64,000 nucleotides of DNA from Hyphomicrobiales bacterium (GCA_900471525.1 UCEZ01000013.1:363117-427116); one strand, 5' to 3'. Counted from the first letter of the stretch, positions 52,035-60,353 are shown. Notes: generated from the sequence alone by a model not told the origin. Program-made: numbers and translations.

Positions 52035-52050
52035 TATAGCACTTGCTATA
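52035..52050. promoter_or_regulatory. MntR-type box near the multicopper oxidase gene
   Basis: TATAGC-ACTT-GCTATA, a 16-bp perfect inverted repeat 54 bp upstream of the multicopper oxidase start. With the copy at 51963 it suggests joint manganese control of mntR and the oxidase-ZIP operon. A further half-site TAGCTA is at 52081-52086. Confidence 0.6.
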
Positions 52051-52104
52051 TTCCTGTTCTCATGCTTTCTTTTATTGAAATAGCTAATTGGAGTTTCCGT
52101 TAAA

Positions 52105-53235
52105 ATGCTGAAATGGGCACAGACCGCCTTGAGTAGACGAAGCCTGCTGGGTGGCGGGGTGGCCGCGCTCGGTGCCACGAGCATCTGCACCAGCACGACA
52201 GTGGCCCAGCAAACCCATTCCGGCGATCACGGCGCTGCCGCATCCGCTGTGAAGAGCGGGGATGTCGCTCCCGCCCACAGGTCCGCGCACGGATCGATGA
52301 TCACCGTCGGAGCAGTCGACAACGCCCGCAACGGCTTCGATCCGACGAGCATGCTGACCGACTGGTATACCGGCGAATTGAGCGATCTGCCGGACGGACG
52401 CAAGCTGCGCAGCTTCGAAATCACGGTCGAGGAAAAGGAAATCGAGATCGCGCCCGGCGTCATGTTTCCCGCCTGGACCTATAACGGCCGTGTTCCCGGC
52501 CCCGCCCTTCGCGCGGCAGAAGGCGAGCGTCTGAGCATCAAGCTGATCAACAACGGCTCGCATCCGCATTCTCTGCACTTCCACGGCATTCACGCGGCCA
52601 GAATGGACGGCGTGCCCGGCGCTGGCGTCATCGGCCCCGGCGAGGAGTTCGTCTACGAGATCACTGCCAAGCCCTTCGGTTGCCATCTCTACCACTGCCA
52701 TGCCCTGCCGCTGGCACGCCATATCCACAAGGGCATGTACGGCTTGTTCGTGATCGATCCCGACCCCGCGCGCCACCCCGATCATCTCGAAGTCGCCGCG
52801 TCGCGGCTTCTCGGTTTTCCGGAAAACGCGCGATGGCAGGAATTGGCGATGGTCATGAACGCCTTCGACACGAATTTCGATGGCGAGAACGAGTTCTATG
52901 CCTGCAACACGGTCGCGCACTGCTACGCGAAGGAACCAATCAAGATCGACAAAGGCCGTCCAGTCCGCATCTATCTCATGAACATCGTCGAGTTCGATCC
53001 GATCAATTCGTTCCACCTGCATGCAAACTTCTTCGACTACTACGATCAGGGAACAACGCTGACGCCAACCCTAAAGACGGTCGATCTCATCACGCAGTGT
53101 CAGGCGCAGCGAGGAATTCTCGAATTCACCTTCGAGGAACACGAACCGGGGCTCTACATGTTCCACGCGCATCAATCGGAATTCACCGAACTTGGCTGGA
53201 TGGGCATGTTCGACGTTCAGGAGACGGTGTCATGA
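52105..53235 (+). CDS. Two-domain multicopper oxidase, Tat-exported
   Basis: A 376-residue protein. The twin-arginine signal is SRRSLLGGGVAALGA (about 9-23). Domain 1 has HPHSLHFHG and YHCHALPLARHIHKGM, the latter giving the type 1 copper Cys-His-Met set; domain 2 has FHLHANFF and MFHAHQSEF, where the usual HCH is HAH, so type 1 copper sits only in domain 1, as in two-domain oxidases and nitrite reductases. It is translationally coupled to the ZIP gene (ATGA overlap) behind a perfect MntR-type box. Possible roles are oxidation of Mn(II), Cu(I) or Fe(II) before transport; the substrate is not visible in the sequence. Confidence 0.87.
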   Translation: MLKWAQTALSRRSLLGGGVAALGATSICTSTTVAQQTHSGDHGAAASAVKSGDVAPAHRSAHGSMITVGAVDNARNGFDPTSMLTDWYTGELSDLPDGRKLRSFEITVEEKEIEIAPGVMFPAWTYNGRVPGPALRAAEGERLSIKLINNGSHPHSLHFHGIHAARMDGVPGAGVIGPGEEFVYEITAKPFGCHLYHCHALPLARHIHKGMYGLFVIDPDPARHPDHLEVAASRLLGFPENARWQELAMVMNAFDTNFDGENEFYACNTVAHCYAKEPIKIDKGRPVRIYLMNIVEFDPINSFHLHANFFDYYDQGTTLTPTLKTVDLITQCQAQRGILEFTFEEHEPGLYMFHAHQSEFTELGWMGMFDVQETVS

Positions 53236-54419
53236 TGCACGAAAAGATCGACGCGGCTCCGGTAACGGGCTTGTCCCGCTATCTCTGGCTGCTTTTACCC
53301 GCCGCGGTTCTGGCAGCGGCCATCGTCTGGCTGCTCCAGGCGAACCCGTTGCAAGGCTTCAACAACGGCGCACCGCCCGTCGAGAACCTGACGATCGAGC
53401 GCACGATCCTCGATCATGACGGCCTGCGACTGCTTGTCCGCGCCGGCGGGTCTGACCCGATGATGGTCGCACAGGTCCAGGTCGATGCCGCCTATTGGGA
53501 ATTCAGCCAGGAGCCGCAAGGCCCGATCGCCCGCGGCGACACCGCCTGGATCAGCCTCCCCTTCCCTTGGGTTCTGGGCGAAACCCACAATGTCACCTTC
53601 GTCACCAATACGGGCGCCACGTTTGATCACGAAATCGCCGTCGCGGTGCCCACACCCGTAGCAACATCCGGCAGTCTGTGGTCGCAGGGCATTCTCGGAG
53701 CCTTCGTCGGCATTCTGCCCGTCGCCATTGGCCTGATGTGCTATCCGGCCCTACGTGGCGCGGGCCAGCGGACCATAACCTTCCTCCTTGCCCTGACCGT
53801 CGGCCTGCTTGCGTTCCTGCTGGTTGATACTGTCGTCGAGGCGCTGGAATTCGCCAGCGCGTCAGCGCCGATCTTCCAGGGAAGTGTCATGGTCGTTCTG
53901 ACGGCCGCCGCCAGTTTCCTGATCCTGATGGCGGTCGGCCGCCGCCGCGGCACGCCGACGGGGCTGGCGCTCGCAACCTTCATTGCGCTTGGCATCGGCC
54001 TGCATAATTTCGGCGAAGGCCTGGCCATTGGCGCGGCGTTTGCGGCGGGCAGTGCGGGACTGGGCACGTTCCTTGTCCTCGGCTTCACCTTGCACAACAT
54101 CACCGAGGGCATCGGCATCGCCGCGCCGATCCTCAAGGTGAAGCCCAGCCTGTTGTCGTTTGTCGGCCTGGCTCTGCTTGCAGGCGGCCCCGCCGTTATC
54201 GGCATCTGGACGGGAAGCCTCGCCTATGCGCCGCAGTGGACCGCGATCGCCCTTGCCATTGGCGCGGGCGCAATCGCCCAAGTGATCGTCGAGGTCTGCG
54301 GCCTGATGAGTCGCTCGAACGGCCAGGGCATAAAGGCTCTGCTGGCACCTGCGTCATTCGGCGGCTTGGCAGCAGGCGTCGCGTTCATGTACACGACCGC
54401 CATGCTCGTCAAAATCTGA
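53232..54419 (+). CDS. ZIP-family metal transporter with N-terminal extracytoplasmic domain
   Basis: The 395-residue protein has a membrane helix (about 17-36), a periplasmic domain of roughly 110 residues (VENLTIERTILDHDGLRLLVRAGGSDPMMVAQVQVDAAYWEF onward) and then about eight ZIP helices. Metal-site helices are seen as HNFGEGLAIGAAFAAG (TM4) and HNITEGIGIAAPIL (TM5), each keeping the His and Glu. Usual ZIPs lack the N-terminal domain. Start ATG 53232 overlaps the oxidase stop. Under an MntR-type box with an oxidase, it may import Mn, Fe or Zn; direction and metal are unknown. Confidence 0.85.
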   Translation: MMHEKIDAAPVTGLSRYLWLLLPAAVLAAAIVWLLQANPLQGFNNGAPPVENLTIERTILDHDGLRLLVRAGGSDPMMVAQVQVDAAYWEFSQEPQGPIARGDTAWISLPFPWVLGETHNVTFVTNTGATFDHEIAVAVPTPVATSGSLWSQGILGAFVGILPVAIGLMCYPALRGAGQRTITFLLALTVGLLAFLLVDTVVEALEFASASAPIFQGSVMVVLTAAASFLILMAVGRRRGTPTGLALATFIALGIGLHNFGEGLAIGAAFAAGSAGLGTFLVLGFTLHNITEGIGIAAPILKVKPSLLSFVGLALLAGGPAVIGIWTGSLAYAPQWTAIALAIGAGAIAQVIVEVCGLMSRSNGQGIKALLAPASFGGLAAGVAFMYTTAMLVKI

Positions 54420-54497
54420 CGCCGGCCATCGACGCGTGTGTCAGGCAAAGGCAGTTGGATCGAGCGAATGTTAGTGGAAGCCGTTGCCAGAAATCAA

Positions 54498-54529
54498 AGA
54501 GTCCGCCACCGGAGGCGGTGACGGACTCT
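54498..54529. terminator. Hairpin after the ZIP gene
   Basis: AGAGTCCG (54498-54505) pairs with CGGACTCT (54522-54529), and CACC with GGTG inside, giving a 12-bp stem with one mismatch and a 6-nt loop. A U-rich run follows only on the minus strand. It stands 79 bp beyond the ZIP stop. The rest of 54420-54720 shows no gene. Confidence 0.45.
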
Positions 54530-54720
54530 AAAACGCGACGCAATATCGACCGTTTGAAATCGGGCAGCGTCAGAGCGTTGATTGGCTTACTTTCAACGCA
54601 ATGCCCTCCACCAAGGGTCGCCTCTGCGAGGCACCAATGCGCCCGCCGATAACTTGACAATTTAGCATTCATGCATTTCATAGGGAGAAAATCAGACTTC
54701 CCTTTTTTCTTCCATACTGA

Positions 54721-56289
54721 TTGCTTACCACGGCACCGCTCTTTACGTCCGCGCTGGCAAACTGGGGCGATGCACCGGCACTGCTTTTTCCAGACCGTGA
54801 CCTGATCACATACCGGGAAATGGCAGATCGTGTCAGTCAGAAATCCACGGCGTTCGGCCCGCGGAAGATGCTGGTCGGCGTGGAAGCGTCGCATTCGGAG
54901 CACGCCATCATCGGCTACCTTGCGGCCCTTCAGTCCGGCCATGCAGTGGTCATGATTCCACCGACGGATCAGGTGCAGGGTTCTATCATAGAAGAGGCAT
55001 TTGCGCCCGATATCACCTGTCGCCAGGTCGACGGGCGCTGGAGGCCGATCACGCCTCTCCATAGCCGCGACCAGCACGGCGTTCCATCACATCCCGATCT
55101 GGCGCTGCTGCTGATGACATCCGGAAGCACTGGCCGCGCCAAGGCCGTGAGGCTTTCCGCCCGGAACCTCGACGCCAATGCGGCGTTGATAGCCCAATAC
55201 CTCGGCCTGACGGCAACAGATCGCGGCTGCATGGCGTTGCCTCCGCACTATTGCTACGGCTTGTCCGTTCTGCATTCGCATCTTTCGGTCGGCGCCAGCC
55301 TCTATTTCCCGAAACTGTCGATATCGGATTCGCAGTTCCACGATCGGCTGGAACAGTCCGGATGCACGAATTTTTCCGGCGTGCCCTATTCCTACGAATT
55401 TCTGGAGAGCATTGATTTCTGCAGCAGGCTCCCTTCATCCCTCCGCTTCATGACCGTCGCTGGCGGCCGCCTCTCGCCCGATATCATCCGCCGCTACAAT
55501 CATCGTATGCGCGAAAACGACGGCGCTTTTTTCGTGATGTATGGCCAGACGGAAGGCACTGCGCGGCTAGCTTATGTGCCACCGGATCGGCTTGAGGGGA
55601 ACGAGGACCGGATCGGGATCGCCGTTCCCGGCGGCATGCTGACGCTGGAGGACGAACACGGAAGAACGATCTCCTCATCGGGACGGCCCGGCGAACTCGT
55701 CTATCGCGGTCCCAATATTATGATGGGATATGCAAGTTCGCACCGCGAACTGACGCATGGCCACGAGCTTGACTGCCTGAAAACGGGCGATCTCGCCGAG
55801 ATGGACAATGAGGGACTGTTCCGCATCTGCGGGCGTCTGAAGTGCATTTCGAAAATCGCTGGTCTGCGGATCAGCCATGATGCGATGGAGGCGACGCTTG
55901 ACAAACATGGTATTCGCGCGGCCGTCATCGGCGACGACCGCTCGATCCATGCCTATTGCGTCGGTCCTGCTGATGAACTTGAGGCAAAGCGCATTCTGGC
56001 GGCTGCAAGCGGGCTCACCTTGCTGCAGGTCGGCGCCACGTCGCGGGCCAAGCTGCCACGCCTTTCATCGGGCAAGATCGATTATGGCCGGCTGACGCAG
56101 CAATTTTCCGCAAGCAGCGCGGAATACGAAAACCGGCAAGAAACCGTCCGGCGCGTTAACCTGAAGGAGAATGTCGCACAAAATGGATCAGTCAATTGTA
56201 ACGCGCAATTGGCTTTTGTATCCGGAAGCTCGGTGGAGATCGTTACCGGACAAAATTTGCATCGATGCTTCGACGTCATCCATAGGTGA
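54721..56289 (+). CDS. AMP-binding adenylate-forming enzyme (acyl-CoA synthetase-like)
   Basis: A protein of about 522 residues of the ANL superfamily. Core motifs are LLLMTSGSTGRAKAVRLS (A3; about 128-145), FFVMYGQTEGTARLAY (A5), PGELVYRGPNIMMGYA and LKTGDLAEMDNEGLFRICGRLKCISKIAGLRIS (A7-A8), with the A10 lysine region TSRAKLPRLSSGKIDYGRL. Substrate unknown. The start is unclear: 54721 is a TTG without a ribosome site, and the first 30 residues are atypical. The last 45 or so codons (after GRLTQQFS) look non-coding and run 14 bp into the convergent gene, so the 3' end may be damaged. Confidence 0.72.
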   Translation: MLTTAPLFTSALANWGDAPALLFPDRDLITYREMADRVSQKSTAFGPRKMLVGVEASHSEHAIIGYLAALQSGHAVVMIPPTDQVQGSIIEEAFAPDITCRQVDGRWRPITPLHSRDQHGVPSHPDLALLLMTSGSTGRAKAVRLSARNLDANAALIAQYLGLTATDRGCMALPPHYCYGLSVLHSHLSVGASLYFPKLSISDSQFHDRLEQSGCTNFSGVPYSYEFLESIDFCSRLPSSLRFMTVAGGRLSPDIIRRYNHRMRENDGAFFVMYGQTEGTARLAYVPPDRLEGNEDRIGIAVPGGMLTLEDEHGRTISSSGRPGELVYRGPNIMMGYASSHRELTHGHELDCLKTGDLAEMDNEGLFRICGRLKCISKIAGLRISHDAMEATLDKHGIRAAVIGDDRSIHAYCVGPADELEAKRILAAASGLTLLQVGATSRAKLPRLSSGKIDYGRLTQQFSASSAEYENRQETVRRVNLKENVAQNGSVNCNAQLAFVSGSSVEIVTGQNLHRCFDVIHR

Positions 56290-58429
56290 CGCGATAGGCG
56301 CCACTCTCGACAGGAAACATGGCGTAGGCGATCCCCTTGATGGTCTCAGTCTCATAGTCCACTGGCAATCCGTCTCGGCTGATCGCCAATATCTGTCCCC
56401 TACCCGTCAGCACCGGGATCATTCCGCGAAGCATTGTGCCAACTCGCCTGTCTGCGAATGCGTCAAAAGTCAGGGCGTCACCGCTCCATTCGATATGCGC
56501 GAAATGGGAGCTGTTGCGGCCTTCGGTCCAATCGAGCAATTGCTGCACTGAGACCAATGGGATGCCGCGGGCCTGCGCCGCCGTGGTCAACTGACTGTCG
56601 AAATCATCACTGAAGTCATAGTGTGTTCCGAACACACCATAATAGCCCTGAGGCCCCAGTGCCCGGTCGAGTTGTGTTTCGATGGCTGACGGAAAGCTCA
56701 TACCGCTCTCGTTCACCAAATGCGACGCCACCTGGTAGACGTCGATCATGCTTCCATCGAGATCGGCAAACCGCATCGGCAGGCCTGAACCGGTCATGAA
56801 GCCGGGACGGCCCTTTATCCACGAACCGGGCCAATAGTAATAGCTGAGGTCCATGCGAACCCCAAACCGCGCCTCCGTTTTCGGTGTCGACGCCCAGTCG
56901 CTCCACGCGAGGCAATGCGTGCGGCTTCCCGTCTGGGGCGGCAAGTCAGAAAATTTGGTACGGAAAGCGTAAAGGTCGTGGCTGAACATCCTGGCGAAGT
57001 CTGCCGGGTGGAAATTGTTGCAGCCCTTGTTAACGTGCACGCCGATGTCGAAGCCCTCTCCGGCGTAGGCGCGGGCCTTGCTGGCCGACAAACCGCTATT
57101 CGGGTAAATCCATGCGGTGGCGCGGTAGCATTCCCACTCGGCGAGCGAGCATCCCTCAGGCTGGTTGGTCTTGAGCCGGTCGAACGAATCCTCAGTTCCG
57201 CTTCGGGTCCCGTGATCGTCCCCCGCCATCACAAGCACAGCCTTGTGTCCCTTGGGAAAGTACCACAGTCTCGGCAGCGGCGCCTTGTCTTCCAGCATGA
57301 AATTCATCACGTTGACGAGCAACCGTTGCTGCTCGTCTGCCACCGGAACGGCGATCCGTTGGAAATCGTTCCAGTCGGGTTGCTTGTCACCCACCTTGGC
57401 GCCGAAGAACAGATCATTGGGCCGGATGACGGAATTACCGTCGCGCTCGTCGCCAACCCAAGCGGGATTACCCTGACGCGTATAGATGACAGACCGGGCA
57501 AGATCGTAAGTGAACGCGGCGGCCTGTCCTCCGACCTTCCCGACGGTGCGGATCGCGACAGCCGGGCTTGGCGTGGCGTTCGATGCGTTGCTGTAGAGCC
57601 GGGCGATTTCGGTCGTGCCTTCTGTCAGCGCGTATAGATCGGCCGCGCCATGATACTGGATCGTCTCGCCGGTAATGCCGCGCCCGGGAGCCGTCGCCGT
57701 GTGGATCAGCATGTAACCTTCGTTCAGCGATGCGGCTTGGTCCTTCAACCCCAGCAGGCCGGCCAGTTTCTTGTCTGGGCGCATGGTGATCAGATCGCCG
57801 CCTGCGTAGACCCATTTCGAAAACATCGCCGCTTGCGCCTCGCTCAGCGGTATTGCTCCCAGCAGGACCAGGCTGAACCGTCCGACCAGTTCCGCGGTCA
57901 CGTCCGAAATATCCACGCTTTCGAACGATCCGATGCCTTCGGCCCGCAAAATCTCGCTGAAATATTTGCTGAAGGGCAAAGCGGCTGAGTGAATGACCAA
58001 GACGGGACCTCCGAAACCGTGCTCAAGATCGCGCCGTGTCGTAAACGACCAACTTTGGCCCGCCGCCAGCGTGTTGCCGGCCTTGTCTCCAACGCCGGCA
58101 GCTATGGTCGCCGTATATTTCGTGCCTTTCTTTAACGGCATGGCTGGCGCAAGCACTGCGGAGCGGGTCCACGTGTCGTACGAGACGCTTGCCGCTACCG
58201 GTGTACCGGTTGCTGAAAGCCGGAGCGAGTTGACCCCGATGGTGGCGGGATCGACGTCTTCGGTGAAGGTCACCATGATCGCGGCACTGAGATCGACATT
58301 TCCTGCACCCGCCACGGGTGCAACCTGCGCCACGGCCGGGGAGGTATCGTCTCGCGAGACAGCCACAAGCCCTGTCGCCGTAAATATCACCGCAGCACTC
58401 AATATCAGGCGCTTCCTCTCTTTCGCCAT
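56276..58429 (-). CDS. Secreted Ig-like and polysaccharide deacetylase-like protein
   Basis: The 717-residue protein has an N-terminal hydrophobic signal or anchor (RLILSAAVIFTATGLVAV), a SbsA-type Ig-like domain (about 35-135: VAPVAGAGNVDLSAAIMVTFTEDVDPATIG, WTRSAVLAPAMPLKKGTKYTATIAAG), a middle domain of flavodoxin- or glutamine-amidotransferase-like appearance (VLVIHSAALPFSKYFSEILRAEG) and a NodB-like domain (about 400-640: AVLVMAGDDHGTRSG, GEGFDIGVHVNKGC, GYYGVFGTHYDF). The Asp-Asp and His positions resemble deacetylase metal ligands. ATG 58429 follows GAGGAGGAG. The substrate is probably a cell-surface or exopolysaccharide. Convergent with the AMP-binding gene. Confidence 0.72.
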   Translation of the reverse strand: MAKERKRLILSAAVIFTATGLVAVSRDDTSPAVAQVAPVAGAGNVDLSAAIMVTFTEDVDPATIGVNSLRLSATGTPVAASVSYDTWTRSAVLAPAMPLKKGTKYTATIAAGVGDKAGNTLAAGQSWSFTTRRDLEHGFGGPVLVIHSAALPFSKYFSEILRAEGIGSFESVDISDVTAELVGRFSLVLLGAIPLSEAQAAMFSKWVYAGGDLITMRPDKKLAGLLGLKDQAASLNEGYMLIHTATAPGRGITGETIQYHGAADLYALTEGTTEIARLYSNASNATPSPAVAIRTVGKVGGQAAAFTYDLARSVIYTRQGNPAWVGDERDGNSVIRPNDLFFGAKVGDKQPDWNDFQRIAVPVADEQQRLLVNVMNFMLEDKAPLPRLWYFPKGHKAVLVMAGDDHGTRSGTEDSFDRLKTNQPEGCSLAEWECYRATAWIYPNSGLSASKARAYAGEGFDIGVHVNKGCNNFHPADFARMFSHDLYAFRTKFSDLPPQTGSRTHCLAWSDWASTPKTEARFGVRMDLSYYYWPGSWIKGRPGFMTGSGLPMRFADLDGSMIDVYQVASHLVNESGMSFPSAIETQLDRALGPQGYYGVFGTHYDFSDDFDSQLTTAAQARGIPLVSVQQLLDWTEGRNSSHFAHIEWSGDALTFDAFADRRVGTMLRGMIPVLTGRGQILAISRDGLPVDYETETIKGIAYAMFPVESGAYRVTYG

Positions 58430-58719
58430 TCTTGCCGCTCCTCCTCGCCTCAAAATGAGATCGGGCGAGGTTTGTTCCACAAGCGATGGCTAATGAGTGT
58501 CCGCCGATCTTGGTGGCATTGTCTGTTCCGTTGACAACCCGTCGCGCGGCGATTCGCGCAAGTCCTCGGCATCGCCCTCGTCGATGAAGTCGTGGAGATC
58601 CTTGCCGGTCCACCAGCTTCGCGGTTACCAAGAAAGAGGGCGCAGAGTCCTCGATGCAGGCGACTGAACAACTTAGCGCCCTCGGGCGCTTTTTCGTTTT
58701 GGTCTCGCCTCTCCACACC
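58430..58719. other. Gene-free region with an orphan terminator
   Basis: No reading here has a ribosome site and coding character. A plus-strand terminator at 58675-58695 ends some transcript that does not come from a recognised gene; the sequence before it (about 58500-58670) could be a small RNA or relic of a gene. Confidence 0.4.
58675..58695 (+). terminator. Intrinsic terminator
   Basis: AGCGCC-CTCG-GGCGCT (58675-58690), a 6-bp GC-rich stem (AGCGCC/GGCGCT) with a CTCG tetraloop, followed directly by TTTTCGTTTT. No plus-strand gene lies upstream for 2.3 kb; the nearest gene is on the other strand. Confidence 0.7.
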
Positions 58720-58744
58720 GGAACAATCACGGTATCCCGCCGTT
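58720..58744 (+). promoter_or_regulatory. Putative EcfG-type promoter upstream of the Lys-rich small protein
   Basis: GGAAC (58720-58724), 16 bp, CGTT (58741-58744): an exact match to the general-stress promoter consensus. It lies 35 bp upstream of the start at 58779. Confidence 0.75.
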
Positions 58745-58778
58745 TTAAGGGATCGCCATATGAATGGAGGTTGGTCCC

Positions 58779-58985
58779 ATGGGTGTTGAACAAGCCCCCA
58801 CTAAAAAAGGCAAGGAGTCGGCAAAGGGCCTTAGAAGGAGTGCTGCAAGCGAGGAAAGGAAGGTCGAAGCCACGAAGGGCTCGGATCTTGCTAAGGGCGC
58901 GGAACGTTTCGAAGAGCTCTCGAAGAGTTCGGACGGCAAGAGCGCCGGCGCAAAGCAGCAGACCAAGAAGACAAAGAGCAGCTAG
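58779..58985 (+). CDS. Small basic low-complexity protein
   Basis: A 68-residue Lys/Ala/Ser/Glu-rich hydrophilic protein (KKGKESAKGLRRSAASEERKVEATKGSDLAKG, ending KQQTKKTKSS). No signal or membrane segment; likely disordered or helical and possibly nucleic-acid binding. ATG 58779 has GGAGG 8 bp upstream, and an exact EcfG-type promoter precedes it. I do not recognise a family. Likely co-transcribed with the DUF883 gene 54 bp downstream. Confidence 0.65.
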   Translation: MGVEQAPTKKGKESAKGLRRSAASEERKVEATKGSDLAKGAERFEELSKSSDGKSAGAKQQTKKTKSS

Positions 58986-59039
58986 CTGGCCAGGCCGCCT
59001 GTTACTGAGCTGCATCTCTGTGGAACAAAGGAGACCTCG

Positions 59040-59363
59040 ATGGCCGGGCCCACAACAAAAAACGACATTGAAACGCTACGGTCGGAAGTCGCCCGCCTGG
59101 CAAAGATCATTAATGCTCAGAGCGCTCAGGCTTACAGCGACATGAGGGACCGTGTCTCAAACGCGGCCGACGCAGCCACACCTGCCGCACGAAGGGCGGC
59201 TAACGTCGCCAAGGCAGAGGGCAGCGCCATTACGCAAACTGCACGTGAACATCCGACTGCGGCTGGCAGCGTCCTGCTGGTGGCAGCCGCAGTCGGGTTC
59301 GTCGTGGGGTATGTGCTCGGGGCTACGTCCCAGACCGAGCCGTCCCGACATGGCTACAGGTAG
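59040..59363 (+). CDS. DUF883 (ElaB/YqjD)-like inner-membrane anchored protein
   Basis: A 107-residue protein with a long amphipathic helix (about 5-70: DIETLRSEVARLAKIINAQSAQAYSDMRDRVSNAADAA) and a C-terminal membrane helix with glycines (AAGSVLLVAAAVGFVVGYVLGA, about 75-96). This is the layout of the ElaB/YqjD/DUF883 family, which anchors to the inner membrane and binds ribosomes or other partners in stationary phase in E. coli. AAGGAGA lies 6 bp before the ATG. Its place behind an EcfG-type promoter fits a stress role. Confidence 0.78.
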   Translation: MAGPTTKNDIETLRSEVARLAKIINAQSAQAYSDMRDRVSNAADAATPAARRAANVAKAEGSAITQTAREHPTAAGSVLLVAAAVGFVVGYVLGATSQTEPSRHGYR

Positions 59364-59370
59364 GCCACGG

Positions 59371-59568
59371 ATGAACATAGGAAAAGGACACCCTCGGAAG
59401 TTACGGGAGCCGCACTACACGGTAGAGCAGTTCGCCGACAAATATGGGTTGTTTTATGGAGAGGCGAAATCGCTGTTCGACAAGTTTGGACCGTCGATGG
59501 TGGAGCTGGATCTGCTTATGCGGGCCAAGGGTATTATGCCGTTGGCTGACGGAACTAAAACGCCGTAA
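59371..59568 (+). CDS. Small hypothetical protein, possibly DUF3606-like
   Basis: A 65-residue soluble protein (KLREPHYTVEQFADKYGLFYGEAKSLFDKFGPSMVELDLLMRAKGI). The pattern of an acidic helix-turn-helix-like segment ending in a conserved-looking Gly-Ile recalls DUF3606-type proteins of rhizobia, but I am not certain. It starts 7 bp after the DUF883 gene with a weak site GGCCACGG and so depends on that message. The interval 59569-59752 carries only the next promoter. Confidence 0.55.
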   Translation: MNIGKGHPRKLREPHYTVEQFADKYGLFYGEAKSLFDKFGPSMVELDLLMRAKGIMPLADGTKTP

Positions 59569-59698
59569 ATGCGTGTCCTGCGTCAATCCCCTCGCCCTTG
59601 ATGAAAAAGCGCTGGCCAGGCGGATTACGACAAGCACTGTAGAACCCACACGGCCAGTCAGGAGACATGGTTGATCGTAGCAGACCCATTATATAGCT

Positions 59699-59723
59699 GG
59701 AACTAATATTCAGTCGGCGAGTT
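59699..59723 (+). promoter_or_regulatory. Putative EcfG-type promoter upstream of the DUF982 gene
   Basis: GGAAC (59699-59703), 16 bp, AGTT (59720-59723). The start of the DUF982 gene is 30 bp further on. Confidence 0.6.
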
Positions 59724-59752
59724 AGATTCTCACTCCTCGGAGGAGATTCAAA

Positions 59753-60094
59753 ATGCTCATACATCAAACTGAAAACTGCAGCGAAGCGCACTGGCACAGC
59801 CCGGTGATGGTTCAGCTCCGATTCGGATTCCCCGAAGAAATCGATGGGCCTCTCAAGGCACTCAACTGCCTGGTATATCGATGGCCCGTGCTCGGCGGCG
59901 AGGACTACAGCCGCGCCAAGGAAATGTGTATGGCGGCTCTGGGCGGTCGCATTCCGTGTGGAACCGCACGTGCCGCGTTTGTCGCTGCGGCGGAAGAGGC
60001 AGAGGCGCTGGCCGGCGCTGCGAACGCCCATCATGCGATGAAGCGGCCACGACGAGAGCGAAGCGCAGGCGCCAAGTCATTGCATCGACCATAG
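59753..60094 (+). CDS. DUF982 domain-containing protein
   Basis: A 113-residue protein with the DUF982 pattern: HWHSPVMVQLRFGFPEEIDGPLKALNCLVYRWPVLGGEDYSRAKEMCMAALGGRIPCGTARAAFVAAAEEA (about 13-87). This family is abundant in Rhizobiaceae and has no known function. GGAGGAG lies 9 bp upstream of ATG 59753, and an EcfG-type promoter precedes it. The basic tail after residue 95 is probably disordered. Confidence 0.85.
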   Translation: MLIHQTENCSEAHWHSPVMVQLRFGFPEEIDGPLKALNCLVYRWPVLGGEDYSRAKEMCMAALGGRIPCGTARAAFVAAAEEAEALAGAANAHHAMKRPRRERSAGAKSLHRP

Positions 60095-60328
60095 AGCCCG
60101 TCGCCGGCGGCTATCCTTGCACTCTCGACCACGGCGCTTGCATCGCCGATGCCGGGATCAATGCGACACGATCGAAGAAAACGCCGAACTGGTCGTGCTT
60201 GATATCCCGACGATCGAAAGAGCCAGGGGATCGGTCCGTTGCACGTTGACGGGGGTTCACCCACGCCTCTGCCCTTGGCAAATCGCGACCTGCGTGCGAA
60301 GCCGCATTTCATGAAACCGCGACCCAAT

Positions 60329-60353
60329 GGAACCATTTCAGTCCTGTCAGGTT
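60329..60353 (+). promoter_or_regulatory. Putative EcfG-type promoter upstream of the small secreted protein
   Basis: GGAAC (60329-60333), 16 bp, GGTT (60350-60353). It lies 79 bp upstream of ATG 60432. The remaining stretch 60095-60328 shows no gene. Confidence 0.65.

Noticed and set aside
59022..59044. GGAAC just before the DUF883 start as another EcfG promoter
   Set aside because: No GTT at 16-17 bp, and the site overlaps the ribosome binding site.
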